Positions 1-9,822 of a stretch of DNA of 17,191 bases are shown here, one piece after another. Every line of letters begins with the position of its first letter. Positions within the stretch are counted from its first letter, which is position 1. Origin of the DNA: Dimargaris cristalligena (lineage: Eukaryota; Kickxellomycota; Dimargaritomycetes; Dimargaritales; Dimargaritaceae). The DNA lies in NCBI GenBank assembly GCA_027576995.1, contig JANBQC010000591.1:1-17191 (forward strand), read 5' to 3'. Position numbers and translations under genes: made by a program. Under the pieces are notes generated by a model. The model had not been told where the DNA came from. It did not search any database and was given only the letters and a program-made list of their open reading frames with translations.

Positions 1-646
1 TGTAAAACTAAATAATATTTTTGGCTTTTGTATATGCCACAGTATAGGTGGCAATTTCAGTGGGAAAATGGCGGGGATGATACCGTTGATGTGTACCGCG
101 GCATATTCCGCCCTCTGGTGATGAGGACTGGCCATCCACAGTCCGGGGTTAAGTGCCGACCTCCGGATGGCACTACAGATGCACTGCCAGTGCGGGCTAA
201 GATAGACCGATTCAGTGAGACTGAGGATGGGGTGACTATAAGACCAACCATACGGCAGTTAGCTGAAGAGAAACACGCGAGCGTGGTTGATATGAAACAA
301 TGTCAAAAGAATTTAGCAGCCAAGTCGTTTATAGCTCGTTGGCGGTGTAGCGGCCCATAAATAGATTTCCCACAAGAACAATTGTGGACGTGGGTCGGTA
401 TAACCTCCAGAATAGCATTCTGCAAATCCTTCAAATATATGATAATGTAAATCTTTATTGACTTGCAAAATGGCGGCTGTTATATTTCATAGAGAGCTTT
501 ATATAGCTTAAGCGTGAGCACTAAATTGGTTATGGTCTTTGGAAGTCGGATCAGCTCTGGGGAACTCCAATGTCCCATTTAGTCGTATTTCGGGAAACTT
601 TAAATTGAATGATCAGGTCCCGAGAATCGCAGTTTCCCGGCTATAG
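1..646. other. Intergenic region, no convincing gene
   Basis: The first 30 bases are AT-rich and the rest is of mixed composition. The longest open frame with an ATG (34-360, plus, 108 codons) has no recognisable domain, no signal peptide and no splice partner, and frames of this length also occur elsewhere in this window's intergenic DNA. The right part (about 450-646) is probably the 3' untranslated region of the minus-strand gene that ends at 647. Confidence 0.5.
454..459 (-). terminator. Possible polyadenylation signal of the secreted-protein gene
   Basis: AATAAA reads on the minus strand here, 188 bases past the stop codon of the gene at 647-2190. It is the first canonical hexamer seen downstream of that gene. 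Fungal 3' ends often use degenerate signals, so the true cleavage site may be nearer. Confidence 0.3.
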
Positions 647-2190
647 CTAGAATTTTCCTGTATTCCCCCCTTTATAGTTCGGGACGGAAATATAGAGGTT
701 GCCATTGGAAAATCGCGTTTCGCGGAGTTGGGCCTTGAATGGCAGAGGGCAGGTAGAACCATTGTCCCGGCGCGAGGGACGGGCCCGCCATTCGATCGAC
801 TCATCGTATGACGGTGGGGGGATTAAATCATGGACCATCTCCAGGTAGTGTTGCAACATGCTGGGGTCATCCAGTGAATGTAGGCAATGTTGGATACCGC
901 GGGGATTGAGTCCCGGGTCTTCCGACAGAGTCTGGCGAATAAATTGAACATATCCGGACTTTTGCGCCTGCAAGGCTATGGAAATGGCCTGGATCCGGGA
1001 CGATGATTGGAACCGACGGTCAATATTCTTTAGCAACTGGGTGAGTTTAGTGTAATGGCCGGCGTAAATTAAAGCGGCGGCTATGCGTGGGATGATGGTA
1101 TAGACAAAGAGCTCGCCCAATGCTTGGAACACACTTCCCTCCATGGTTGGATAATAATCCGATTCCTGGTACTGTTTAAGAATAACCCATAGTTGGGCAA
1201 TTAGAAGGTAGGAAGGGTGGCCAACTTCAATTACACTATCCATGACCTCCGGCTTGTTGATTAGGACCGTAAAGTGGCGAACAAAACTAATGAGGACGTC
1301 TATCTCTCCGCGGATGGCAGTGTATACCAGAGGGGAGAGGCGGAGGAGTTGATCCCTAGGCAGGGTACCCACATCCACCCATGGCCCCATAGTGGGAATA
1401 TGGCTTAAGTCGAGGATGTCTTCCGGGTTGGCCAAGTGAAACGAGAACATATGCCCGTCAGTGATTTCGAAAAATTCGTTAAATTTTTCACCTGGGCTTG
1501 GCAAAATGTCGTCCCCCATACGAGCCTGGGTGGCTTTGATCCAATCGAGGTAAATGGAAATTAAACAGTCCAGTTCCGTGCGCACCAGGGTAAGCATCTC
1601 CGTATTCGTGAAGGGTTCAAGGGTGTCTTCTATCCAGCCTCTCTCGTCGGCTTCCTTGGCACTATACTTAACGATATGCCGAAACTTTTTGTAGGTCTGG
1701 AATAAATAAATATATATATATACGTTTTGAGGTTAGTGAAATTGGAAATAAATGCAGACTACGACCGGGATGACCAGCCACCCCTAACTTTTGATCTTAT
1801 TACATTATTCGAGGTTCGAGTAGAATTCCCCCCCTCCCCATACCGATAAATACTTTGCGAGGCCTAGTTGAAGGTAATGCCACTTACGGATTCAAATCGA
1901 TCGATTCGGCGTAGGCCTGTTTTTAGACGACGCGACGGGCCTAATTCGCCGAGCTTCGTTATCGTCATATCGTCCACAAGTCTCTGGGGATAACTGCGAA
2001 GCTCCGAGGGTAGAGTCGGTTGCACATTAGCAGTCTTGGTGGGTTCATAAGCAGGCGGGTTCGTGGGGATTAACTCTCTCTGAGTATCCACTTGAGTGGC
2101 CGAAACCGTCGTAGTGGCGCTGAGACAGAGCCATACGGTCAAGGCCAATCGATAAGCTGAGCGGGCCGCGGAACGATCAAAGATCAGCAT
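647..2190 (-). CDS. Secreted protein of unknown function, two exons
   Basis: I do not recognise this family. Exon 1 is complement(1888..2190), 101 codons, and exon 2 is complement(647..1696), 349 codons plus stop, giving 450 residues. The ATG has A at -3 and follows a TATA box by about 140 bases. Residues 1-31 look like a signal peptide: Arg residues, then a hydrophobic stretch (LALTVWLCLSATTTVSA), with likely cleavage after VSA, so export or entry to the secretory route is inferred. Residues 32-75 are Pro/Thr-rich. After residue 130 the protein is mostly predicted helical. Around 222-241 (SPLVYTAIRGEIDVLISFVR) it resembles the helix pair of an ankyrin repeat, and 300-395 is again helical, so a helical-repeat fold is possible. 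The tail from about 394 is Pro-, Arg- and Ser-rich. No transmembrane segment is evident after the signal. The joined frame is open throughout, which supports the splice model. Confidence 0.78.
1697..1887 (-). other. Intron of the secreted-protein gene
   Basis: A 191-base GT-AG intron, phase 0. The donor is GTAAGT right after the Ser codon that ends exon 1. The acceptor is TTATTCCAG, just before a Thr codon. A perfect CTAAC branch site lies on the minus strand at 1732-1736, about 35 bases before the acceptor, followed by a TA-repeat and T-rich tract. If retained, translation would stop seven codons past the donor. Confidence 0.85.
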
Positions 2191-2331
2191 GGTTTTAACG
2201 TTGCTGGGTTAGAGGTAAGAATGTTGATTAAAGCAAAACAAGACGCGGCACAACAGCTAGAGGGATTTTTGCACTGGGGTTGGACGAAGCGAGTAACTGA
2301 TGAGAGAACCTTGTCCGAGCATTGGGGCAGG

Positions 2332-2361
2332 TATTTATACCTTGCCTGTACATCAGCCAAT
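2332..2361 (-). promoter_or_regulatory. Promoter of the secreted-protein gene (TATA and CCAAT boxes)
   Basis: On the minus strand TATAAATA lies at 2332-2339, about 142 bases before the ATG. An inverted CCAAT box (ATTGG) lies at 2357-2361, 17 bases further upstream. This predicts a leader of roughly 110 bases, and that leader contains no obvious intron. Confidence 0.6.
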
Positions 2362-2377
2362 CGCCTTACCTACTAGC

Positions 2378-2423
2378 ATTCCCCCTATCGTGCCCCATAC
2401 TTAAGTGTAGTATAGGGGGGAAT
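2378..2423. repeat. C/G-rich inverted repeat upstream of the secreted-protein gene
   Basis: ATTCCCCCTAT at 2378-2388 pairs with ATAGGGGGGAAT at 2412-2423, differing only by one extra G, across a 23-base spacer. It sits just beyond the CCAAT box, as seen from the minus-strand gene. It could be a dimeric protein-binding site, which is inference. Its right arm overlaps a 16-base sequence repeated at 6949-6964. Confidence 0.5.
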
Positions 2424-3856
2424 CCCCCTCACCAGTCCCCTGTAATCACATCGAGAGAAAATCGGAGAATAATGCCAATACATTTTAAAAATGGAGTCAG
2501 TTAACGGTAAGTGTAAATACTTGGATATATATTTTAAATTTTGTGGCATTTTCATTATACCTTAAATTTATTTTATACATACCCAGTTAGTTGGATATGG
2601 CCGTCCATGTCACACGTCATGTTCCCAATACGTCAAATTAATAGCCTTTGGTCCTCCACTCGGGGAGGAGGGGGCAATTTGAAGGCGGTGGAATGACCAC
2701 CAAATGTGACATTTGGGTCACCTTCATTTATTCAAATAGGGCAGTGCCCATAATGGTATATCTCCACACCCTTAACGGGAATCAATGCCAGCAGGACCTG
2801 TACGACACGAAGGACAGTAGTCTCGGTGAGTACAGCTACAAGTGGAAAATGGTATTTCCTATTATCAGGAGCCAGCCAAGCTAGGCACAGTACCCCCGAA
2901 TACTGGATACAGCGTGTCACCTCTATTATATACAAGATATACCCCCATTTCCACCGGGTTCTTTATTGAAAATTTCCTGCAGTACGCGTAAACGATTCCG
3001 CGAATTCCAGATGTCTAGGTAGTATTGTTTTTTATTTTTATTTTTGCGAATGCATCCGTAAATACTAATTCAAAGTCGCACTAAACTCACTATATTTGGT
3101 ATGTGCGGCAAATTGACTGTACACGATGGACTCGTCGGCTCAATCTTAACGGGGCTTCACTAGCAACTACCTTGCCACAGATAACGCTGCCCTTTAGAAT
3201 ACATAAAGTTGGATTGAGCGGAAGGTGGCGCTTAATTGGTGGATTCCCAATGTCACACTTTAAAGGAGAACTGGACCGAGCCGAACTAAAAGGGGCGAAC
3301 CGAGGCGGCTAGTGGTGTAACCGTTTGAGGGTCGACCGTATTTATCGAGGTGTTGGAGCAAGAGCCACCGAAGTGACAAGACTGCGAGAAAGTGTGAAAA
3401 CGAAAACCATTCTTACAAACGGGACCAATTAAACTACTTTGTTTACGACAGATGTATATTTTTATAGTATAGGCCGCTTAGCTCGATGGGTGGTAGAATG
3501 AAGGCATGCTGGCGACGACAGCCCGAAATATGTCTGGGGAAGTGGAGCCGGGAATATGTCACCCGTTATTTCTTCATGGTGAAGGTAAAATGGTGGCATT
3601 AATCAATGTATAGTTGTAGTACAATGGCTAAACAACTTTAAATGTTTCAAAGAAGCCCTGGATTTGGAACCAGTGTAAAGGCCCAGCTTCTAAAGGGACA
3701 TTGTGTAGGTATAACCGGAGTATGCATTGGCCTTTCCCTACGGGCGCACTGTCCGCTAATTAAGTTTAGAGAAATATTTCGTCCACAGAGCCTCGACAGA
3801 CCCAGGCTTAAATAGTGTATATGGCTAGAGTGGTATGCATTCGCACATTCATTCAA

Positions 3857-3998
3857 TATGGGAGAAGTTCATTCAGGCTGCATAATGAAAAATCCATCGG
3901 ATGAGGCCAATATTACTGGTTAAAAGCTATTCTCACATATATTCGCCCATACACGTATATTGTAAAACCTTATACAGCTGGTTTGAATTTCATCCATA
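3857..3998. mobile_element. MITE-like element, copy 1
   Basis: 138 bases (3859-3996) flanked by TA on both sides. The left end reads TGGGAGAAGTTCATTC and the right end read backwards reads TGGATGAAATTCAAAC, so the termini are imperfect inverted repeats. The same sequence recurs at 5816-5957 and 10781-10922 with identical overall length. There is no coding capacity. TA target duplication with short inverted termini is typical of non-autonomous Tc1/mariner-type elements; membership is inferred. Confidence 0.8.
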
Positions 3999-5815
3999 TG
4001 CTTGCAACTCGTCCTGACGAGAATAAGTAAACCTGTTTAATTCAGATGTATGTTATAATCTACTTCCATTATTGATATAATTGCCAACGGAATGGCACAA
4101 CTGGGCTGTATGCCCAGGGGGCGATTTTTCTAAAATAGGTGGAGAGTGGCTGACTTCATGGACAGCGCCTGCGGGAACTCCGGGATTTTATGTTTCAATT
4201 TCAATCAACTTGAACCCTCTATGGTTACTTTTTCCCCATCACTTTAGCGATTAGTATCCGTTAAGCTACAGGCGATAGTGCCGACAACAACCCGGCTGGC
4301 CTTACCAATGCCATATACACCTCTTGGTGCATACCCATATTGCTACGTCAAGAGACAAACTACATGACGATGTACTTACATTGCCCGGAGGTTTGGCTTA
4401 CACCTGCATATTGCGTAAATATAATATGTATCGACCTGCCTATACGCTTAGTTCCTGGTCGCAAAAAATAAAGTAAACTAGTTCCTTAGTCCATATTTTT
4501 ATCAGCAGTACTTAGAAGTGAGTAGTTGCCGCCGTTTCTGGCTATTAATTCCTTTGAAGCTCGGGTCTTCCCGGCTAATAAATTAGGGCGACTAGATTCA
4601 ATGAGTCTGGCTTAAGGGATCAAACCGCTATTACTTGTTCTTGGGCTGTACGATTCACGCGGATCGATTGGCGCTACCGATTGCCTAGTGATATTCTTAA
4701 ATGGCTGAGTATTGGCGCCAATCCGTTTAATTACTAAAATGCTATTTTAAGGGGCCACTATATCATTCACCAGATTTTCCACACTATCGCTAAGACTGTC
4801 CCCTATATTAGAGACGTAAGTACCCTTAGATTTCCAAGATTCTTCATGGCATTTCTCGTTAAATGTGTATATGCAACTGATAGGTTCTTTTAAACAGCCT
4901 GCCCATACAACAGTGAGTATATTTAAGTGAGCTGATCGCCTGGTGAAGGCCCCTGTGGCTATCCCTACGGATCCAATGAATTTAAAATGCACTCAAGGGC
5001 AAAGGATGACGGATGGAGTAGCCAATGGCTAACTGACCTGCACATATAAGTTGGATAGACGCTCGCGACAAAAAGAATCGGAACTATACCGCTACCAATA
5101 AATTGCGGTGGCCAGGATGGTAAATAGAGCGAGGGTTCATTTTGGCGTCTTCCGTTATGAAATGTATTTTAGTGACATAAAGTGTACTATAAGAGTTCGG
5201 TATGTCAACATGTATACTGGAAGTGACTTGGCGGGAAATAAAAACCCGTAGTCCCGGAAGCAGGCCCATGACAACAATATGTTTAACTGTAGTGACCCTT
5301 AAATAGACCTGAGGACTTGCTGCAGATTTTAGCTAAAGCAAGGTGGAGCGGCTGGTATGTATTCTCTTGGCCGTATAACCCACTAATATAAGGTCAATCT
5401 CAAAGACGGGAGGGACACTCTTTTGCAAGACGCACTGGGGGCCCGATATGAAATATAAATTCCAAGTTGAATTTCAAGGTGTCTATCGCTGGGGATGTAG
5501 CTGGCGATTGTCAATCTCCAAACCATGATTTGTTCTACACCTACTACCTAGCAATTACAAAGACATGAGCCTTATAGGTATAGCCTTTGTGGCTATAAAT
5601 TGTTTGATGCTGAATTGATATGAGAGGGTTGAAAATCTCCCATGGGCCAGATGGGGGCACACTGTAATAACTAAGGGAGAACTTTGTGGTAACCGCGGTA
5701 GCAGTGGGGCAGGGGTGACCACTCGCCCACTAGTACCGTTGCGTATAATGCTCGGCCTTGGAAAGTAAGTCCTGGGATTAAGATATCCAACCTCTTGATT
5801 GCCAAAGTACATCGA

Positions 5816-5957
5816 TATGGCAGAAGTTCATCCAGGCTGTATAACGAAACATCCATTTGATGAGGTAAATATTACTGGTCAAAAGTTATTCTCCCACATA
5901 TTATCCCATACATATATTGTGTAAAATCTTATACAGTTGGGTTGAAGTTCACCCATA
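5816..5957. mobile_element. MITE-like element, copy 2
   Basis: Element 5818-5955 with flanking TA. Its termini are the best inverted repeat of the three copies. The left end starts TGGCAGAAGTTCATCC and the right end read backwards starts TGGGTGAACTTCAACC. Both continue to a shared CTGTATAA, matching at about 20 of 27 positions without gaps. It has several substitutions and one small compensated shift in the middle relative to copies 1 and 3. Confidence 0.8.
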
Positions 5958-6948
5958 TGTAGTATACGTATTTCAAGTTCCACGGCATTTCCTCTGCTGC
6001 AACGACACCGTCATTCTTGGAAATACGAGGCCTTGTTGTTTTCCTGTAGTAACAACCTACGTGTGTTAGTAAATAATTTGCGACTCCGTGACCAACGTAC
6101 TTCAAATTAATCGCCTATGATTTGCCGGTATGACGCTTACAAGACTCCGGCGATTACAGCTAAGCTATTCCAAAAAAGCTCAGACAGCAGCGAAAAGGCG
6201 AGGGCGGAGTATAAGAGGGGGGAGTGGCCCCATCAATCCCGTTACTCTCGCTAATTAGAAGACCTGGAGGAGACCACAGAGGGTGTGGCCCCTGCAAACC
6301 ATACGCCCGGCCTTGGGCCAACCTAATGATTAGCGGGTCAAGTAATATTCATATTAGAGACAGAAATGATCGTCCTTGAACTATCTGAAGGGATGCGAAA
6401 CATCACCATCCCGCTGTAGAAAGGGGACTACTTGCCGTTTTCCCATGCACCAAGCCATTTCGGTCAACTAAAGCAAACGCGGCGAATTGACCAGTTTCAC
6501 GTATCCGGAAAGCGCCCCAGTCTATCACCCGGCGGCCACGAAAGGAATCATTGAAACGAGCTAATGTGCATTCCTTAGATTTGGCCGTTTCCCAGCCCCG
6601 TCCCGAAACGTCGCCTGTCAGCCGCGATGGGTCTCTCTCCCCCCTTATCGGCTGGGAAAGCCATGTCACGGTGCTTCTGTGGTGATTTGCTGAATTCCTC
6701 TGGAGCTGATTAAACCACCACTAATTGCCACTGCGCAGGTATAGTACCTTGGCCATTATTGGGCCCTGCATACCTTCCTCCCCAACTCTTGCCAGTTTTT
6801 TTTTGGCCAAACAGCCTATACGTATATCCACTTTTTTTTCTCGGCTTTCTAGGATGGCGGCCTTTTTAGCGCTACTGCAAATTAATATTAGCGGAAGCCC
6901 AGGCCCTCGATAGGAGAGGGAGGTCGATATAAGTAATTTATCAACTGG

Positions 6949-6964
6949 AGTGTAGTATAGGGGG
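6949..6964 (+). repeat. 16-base sequence shared with the promoter region at 2404-2419
   Basis: AGTGTAGTATAGGGGG occurs here and at 2404-2419, same strand, exact over 16 bases. Here it is about 330 bases before the SPE2 TATA box. The other copy is upstream of the secreted-protein gene. It may be a shared regulatory motif or a chance match. Confidence 0.4.
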
Positions 6965-7281
6965 TAGGGTAGCCTGTCGCGTTTATCTGAACTGGGGCGA
7001 ACTCGAGAAATCCGGCAGTTCCCGTCAGATCCTTTCTTATGTAGTAGTCCCATTATGAACCGTTGCTTTTCGCTGCTTGGAAAATCCCTTTCCCCCAATG
7101 TTAGCGACCCTCTTCAACACAGTCAGTTGCATTCGTACTAGGGCTAGTCCCTGACAATTGAAGCTGCTTGGAAAGATTGTCGCGCACTGTGCCAATTGTA
7201 GCAGTCCTGCCTAACACCCCCCTCTCCTTTTCCCTGAAGGGCTTTCAAATAGTAGCTTCACCCAGGTGGTTTTGTTTTACA

Positions 7282-7296
7282 CCAATAGTATAAAAA
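7282..7296 (+). promoter_or_regulatory. SPE2 promoter core (CCAAT and TATA boxes)
   Basis: CCAAT at 7282-7286 lies just before TATAAAAA at 7289-7296. Transcription is expected to start near 7320-7340, giving a leader of about 280 bases. The two boxes being almost in contact is unusual, so the CCAAT may not be used as such. Confidence 0.55.
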
Positions 7297-7611
7297 CTCT
7301 AAAGCCGCCCTATCCATTTCACCAACATATCTAGCTTTCATTTCATTATCCCACCTCCTTCCCCCTACCAAGTACCCCAATAGTTCTATCCGGTTAACTG
7401 CACCTTATCGCCTTCTCACTACTGCTCCTCACGTCGCCCGTGGCCCTTCTCATTCCACCTATACTCTATTCCCATACTCACCCTCCCCAGTCACTGTCTC
7501 AGGCAAATTCACCCGCCAGATTTCGATTCGGAGGCAGCTCTCCCACTAGTTTTGTACTTAGTGTTTTCCACATCCCTCCAGGTGAGGAACCCCCAATCAA
7601 CCTTTGTTTAA
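7297..7611 (+). promoter_or_regulatory. CT-rich, ATG-free leader of SPE2
   Basis: The stretch is strongly pyrimidine-rich, as is common near fungal start sites. No ATG occurs from 7101 to 7611, so an AUG-initiated upstream reading frame is absent. This is notable because AdoMetDC mRNAs of mammals and plants are controlled by such frames (established knowledge). A CAG preceded by pyrimidines (7573-7580) could be an intron acceptor, but no clear donor pairs with it. Confidence 0.5.
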
Positions 7612-9060
7612 ATGGCCCTTCCCGACTCCACTACCGCTGTTCCCGTTCAGGCCGATTCCGCCCCCGAGGCGACCTACCCGGGCGCCTTTGAGGGCCCCGA
7701 AAAGCTACTCGAGGTATGGTTCAAGCCGAACGACCAGAACCTGGCCCCACTGATTCCGCTGAACCCGACTCTTGCGGCCGACCCGAATGCGACTAGCCCC
7801 CCCGTTTACCGGGGCCTCAAAGTAGTGCCCCGGCCGGTATGGGAGAGTATGCTGAAACTGGTGCACTGCGAAGTCCTCAGCGTGTTGCAGAGCCAACAAG
7901 TGGACGCCTACTTGTTGAGCGAGTCGTCCATGTTTGTGTACCCACACAAGGTCATTATCAAAACGTGCGGCACTACCACCCTCCTCCACGCCGTTCCCGA
8001 ATTGCTGCGCATCGCCCAGGCATACTGCGGCTGGCCCTACATTTGGCGGACTTTTTACTCGCGCAAGCGGTTCATGTTCCCCGAGCAGCAGCGCCACCCC
8101 CACCGGGACTGGAACGACGAGGTGGCCTTCTTGGACGACCTGTTCGAACACGGCTCGGCCTACACGGTGGGCCGGACCAACGGTGATCATTGGAATTTGT
8201 ATCTGACCCGACCCGACCCCCGGGCCATCGGTGACGCAGCCGACCATCTATTCTCCGAGGAGCACGACCAGGATATCACTGTAGAAATCCTCATGACCGA
8301 ACTATGCCCCGAGGCCGCCCAAGTTTATTACCAAAAATCCCATCCTAATCCTAACCGCAGTTCTACCTCGGCGGGATCCCCCGTCGTACACTGTGACGCC
8401 GACCCCCATGTCCAGACCAACGAAGCCAACATACCCCCCAACCCCAGTCAAGCGCACCGGGGCGGCCGCTGCGTCGAGCGGCTGACGGGCATCGGCGCCA
8501 TCTACCCGGACGCCCGCACCGATTCCTACCTGTTCGAGCCCTGCGGTTTCTCCCTCAACGGCCTAACCGATACGAGCTATTTCACCATCCACGTTACGCC
8601 CGAACCGGAGTGCTCGTACGCTAGTTTCGAATCCAACCTCAGCCTCGACTCCCACCACCCCCGGTCAGCAGGGAAAGCCCTCAAGGCCCTGGTCGAGCAG
8701 GTCGTGGGCATCTTCCGCCCCGGAAAATTCTCGGTATCGGTGTTTAAAACCCATGCTCGCCCGATCCCTGCCTGGTCCCCCCAGCGGACCGCCTCGCCGG
8801 TTCCGGCGGATAAGGCCGATGACCAAATCGCGAATGCTACTACTACTACTACTACCAATGACCAGATCACTAGTAGTGCCCCTTTGCCCATCGACGGTCC
8901 CACCGACGAAGCCCAACACCTGGAGGCCTGGCGGGCATTCGCCGAGTCGCTACCCCCCTGGAGCCTCGAAACTCTCCGCGGCTACCGCCAAACTGATCAC
9001 ATCATGTATGAGTTTGACGATTACTGGCTTCGGTTCGGCTATTTCGACCAAAACCTGTAA
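7612..9060 (+). CDS. SPE2: S-adenosylmethionine decarboxylase proenzyme
   Basis: It converts S-adenosylmethionine to decarboxylated AdoMet, the aminopropyl donor for spermidine and spermine, in the cytosol. The proenzyme cuts itself and turns a Ser into the pyruvoyl cofactor. The processing motif YLLSESSMFV is at 100-109, so cleavage is expected between Glu104 and Ser105. Other matches to human residues are Cys119 (Cys82), Ser314 (Ser229), His327 (His243), Phe26/Glu27/Glu30 (Phe7/Glu8/Glu11), Phe308 (Phe223) and Glu331 (Glu247). Asp221, Glu225 and Glu340 match the acidic putrescine-site region (Asp174, Glu178, Glu256). At 482 residues it is long: extra stretches lie near 40-72, 245-285 (Asn/Pro/Ser-rich) and 385-432 (with a six-Thr run), before a conserved-looking tail ending in YWLRFGYFDQNL. 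The gene is uninterrupted, with a single ATG-initiated frame. All catalytic residues are present, so it should be active. Confidence 0.98.
   Translation: MALPDSTTAVPVQADSAPEATYPGAFEGPEKLLEVWFKPNDQNLAPLIPLNPTLAADPNATSPPVYRGLKVVPRPVWESMLKLVHCEVLSVLQSQQVDAYLLSESSMFVYPHKVIIKTCGTTTLLHAVPELLRIAQAYCGWPYIWRTFYSRKRFMFPEQQRHPHRDWNDEVAFLDDLFEHGSAYTVGRTNGDHWNLYLTRPDPRAIGDAADHLFSEEHDQDITVEILMTELCPEAAQVYYQKSHPNPNRSSTSAGSPVVHCDADPHVQTNEANIPPNPSQAHRGGRCVERLTGIGAIYPDARTDSYLFEPCGFSLNGLTDTSYFTIHVTPEPECSYASFESNLSLDSHHPRSAGKALKALVEQVVGIFRPGKFSVSVFKTHARPIPAWSPQRTASPVPADKADDQIANATTTTTTNDQITSSAPLPIDGPTDEAQHLEAWRAFAESLPPWSLETLRGYRQTDHIMYEFDDYWLRFGYFDQNL
8839..8856 (+). repeat. ACT trinucleotide run in SPE2
   Basis: Five ACT codons followed by ACC encode Thr410-Thr415 in the low-complexity insert before the C-terminal tail of the decarboxylase. 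It is likely to vary in length between strains; it is outside the catalytic core. Confidence 0.85.
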
Positions 9061-9604
9061 CTTTCCCCCGCAATATGTTTGCACCATTCTCTAAATTTTT
9101 GTTTTTTAAAATGTCTATACCTCACTCCATATTCAAGGCAATTCAAGCCACGCCATGTTGCATTGAAGCACTCCTGTTTTTTTTCCACGTATTAATTTAA
9201 TTTAAATTTAGTATATTCTCCCCTATAATAGGTGCTACTACTGTCGAAGCGACTTACTTTGATCACTTACACCACCGGGCATGGTAAATGATTCACCCAA
9301 ACTAAAGTAGTCCAGCCCGAAACCTTGACTGGGATTCAGGAGGATGGGAAGGCATTTGCACACAGATGTAATTTCAAGGGACGGTAGCGAACTGGGTATT
9401 TCGCTTCCCTATATCGTTCAGGTTTCAAATCATGGGGGGGGACTATACGCCGGAAAGGGGCCGCATAGATAATTAGAGGGCTACACCATTGACGAAGAAA
9501 GCCTTTGAGTCCCAAACGCCATCTCAAACATTACTGTACTCACACCGACTAATTCAGTTTCAGCCTATGATTGGGATTTTCGGAACATTTTTTAGGGCCC
9601 GGGT
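9061..9604. other. Intergenic region between SPE2 and the YccF-family gene
   Basis: The first 150 bases are T- and A-rich and probably hold the SPE2 3' end. No canonical AATAAA was seen in the first 100 bases after the stop. The rest has no convincing gene on either strand. Confidence 0.5.
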
Positions 9605-9611
9605 TATATAG
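9605..9611 (+). promoter_or_regulatory. TATA box of the YccF-family gene
   Basis: TATATAG lies 212 bases before the chosen ATG. A second weaker candidate (GATAAAATAG) lies about 20 bases downstream. The leader is pyrimidine-rich near 9660-9815. Confidence 0.45.
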
Positions 9612-9639
9612 CTCCAGTCTCTGGATAAAATAGTACATA

Positions 9640-9702
9640 ATGGCTGCCCCCCGTGTAGTAGGCGCAATTCACTCTTTCTTTACGATTTTTGCATTCCCTT
9701 AA
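9640..9702 (+). other. Possible upstream reading frame of the YccF-family gene
   Basis: An ATG at 9640 opens a 20-codon frame ending with TAA at 9700-9702, 120 bases before the main start. It lies about 30 bases after the TATA box, so it may be only just inside the transcript or just outside it. Its role is unproven. Confidence 0.25.
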
Positions 9703-9822
9703 CAACCCTCCGAAGTGCAAGGACAGACTCCACACCGACCTTTCCGTCAACCGTACCCCTTTATTCTCCAATTAACACCTAAGCACTACCCCACCTCCAC
9801 CACCACCAAGAATCTCGTTACC

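Larger units (their letters stand above)
2424..7281. other. Gene-poor intergenic region of about 4.9 kb
   Basis: No supportable protein or RNA gene was found on either strand. Open frames here are under 90 codons, except one of 125 codons (6721-7098, minus) that begins with TTG. Most of those checked lack an ATG start, domains or splice partners. The stretch holds two MITE-like elements (3857-3998 and 5816-5957). CpG is present at ordinary frequency, unlike the right end of the window. The last several hundred bases probably belong to the SPE2 promoter. Confidence 0.55.

Noticed and set aside
28..360. 110-codon plus-strand open frame
   Set aside because: It opens with TTG (the first ATG is at 34), has no domain or signal, no promoter or splice context, and is no longer than frames found in other intergenic parts of this window.
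4702..4715. tRNA A-box-like sequence (TGGCTGAGTATTGG)
   Set aside because: No GGTTCRANNCC B box at the right distance and no acceptor stem pairing.
4747..4992. 81-codon minus-strand frame with a hydrophobic start and several Cys
   Set aside because: It looked like a small secreted Cys-containing protein, but it starts with GTG, has no internal ATG and no upstream exon could be found.
6276..6295. U6 snRNA-like words (ACAGAG followed by GGCCCCTGC)
   Set aside because: U6 is extremely conserved, and here the AGC triad, the full ACAGAGA and the correct spacing are missing, with no stem-loop or T-run where expected. Judged chance similarity.
6403..6669. 88-codon minus-strand open frame
   Set aside because: Opens with GTG and contains no ATG; no recognisable family and no splice signals that extend it convincingly.
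6721..7098. 125-codon minus-strand open frame
   Set aside because: Opens with TTG; composition reflects purine-rich tracts; no domain recognised; overlaps what is probably the SPE2 upstream region.
7705..8247. 180-codon frame antisense to SPE2
   Set aside because: Shadow of the GC-rich decarboxylase reading frame; no independent features.
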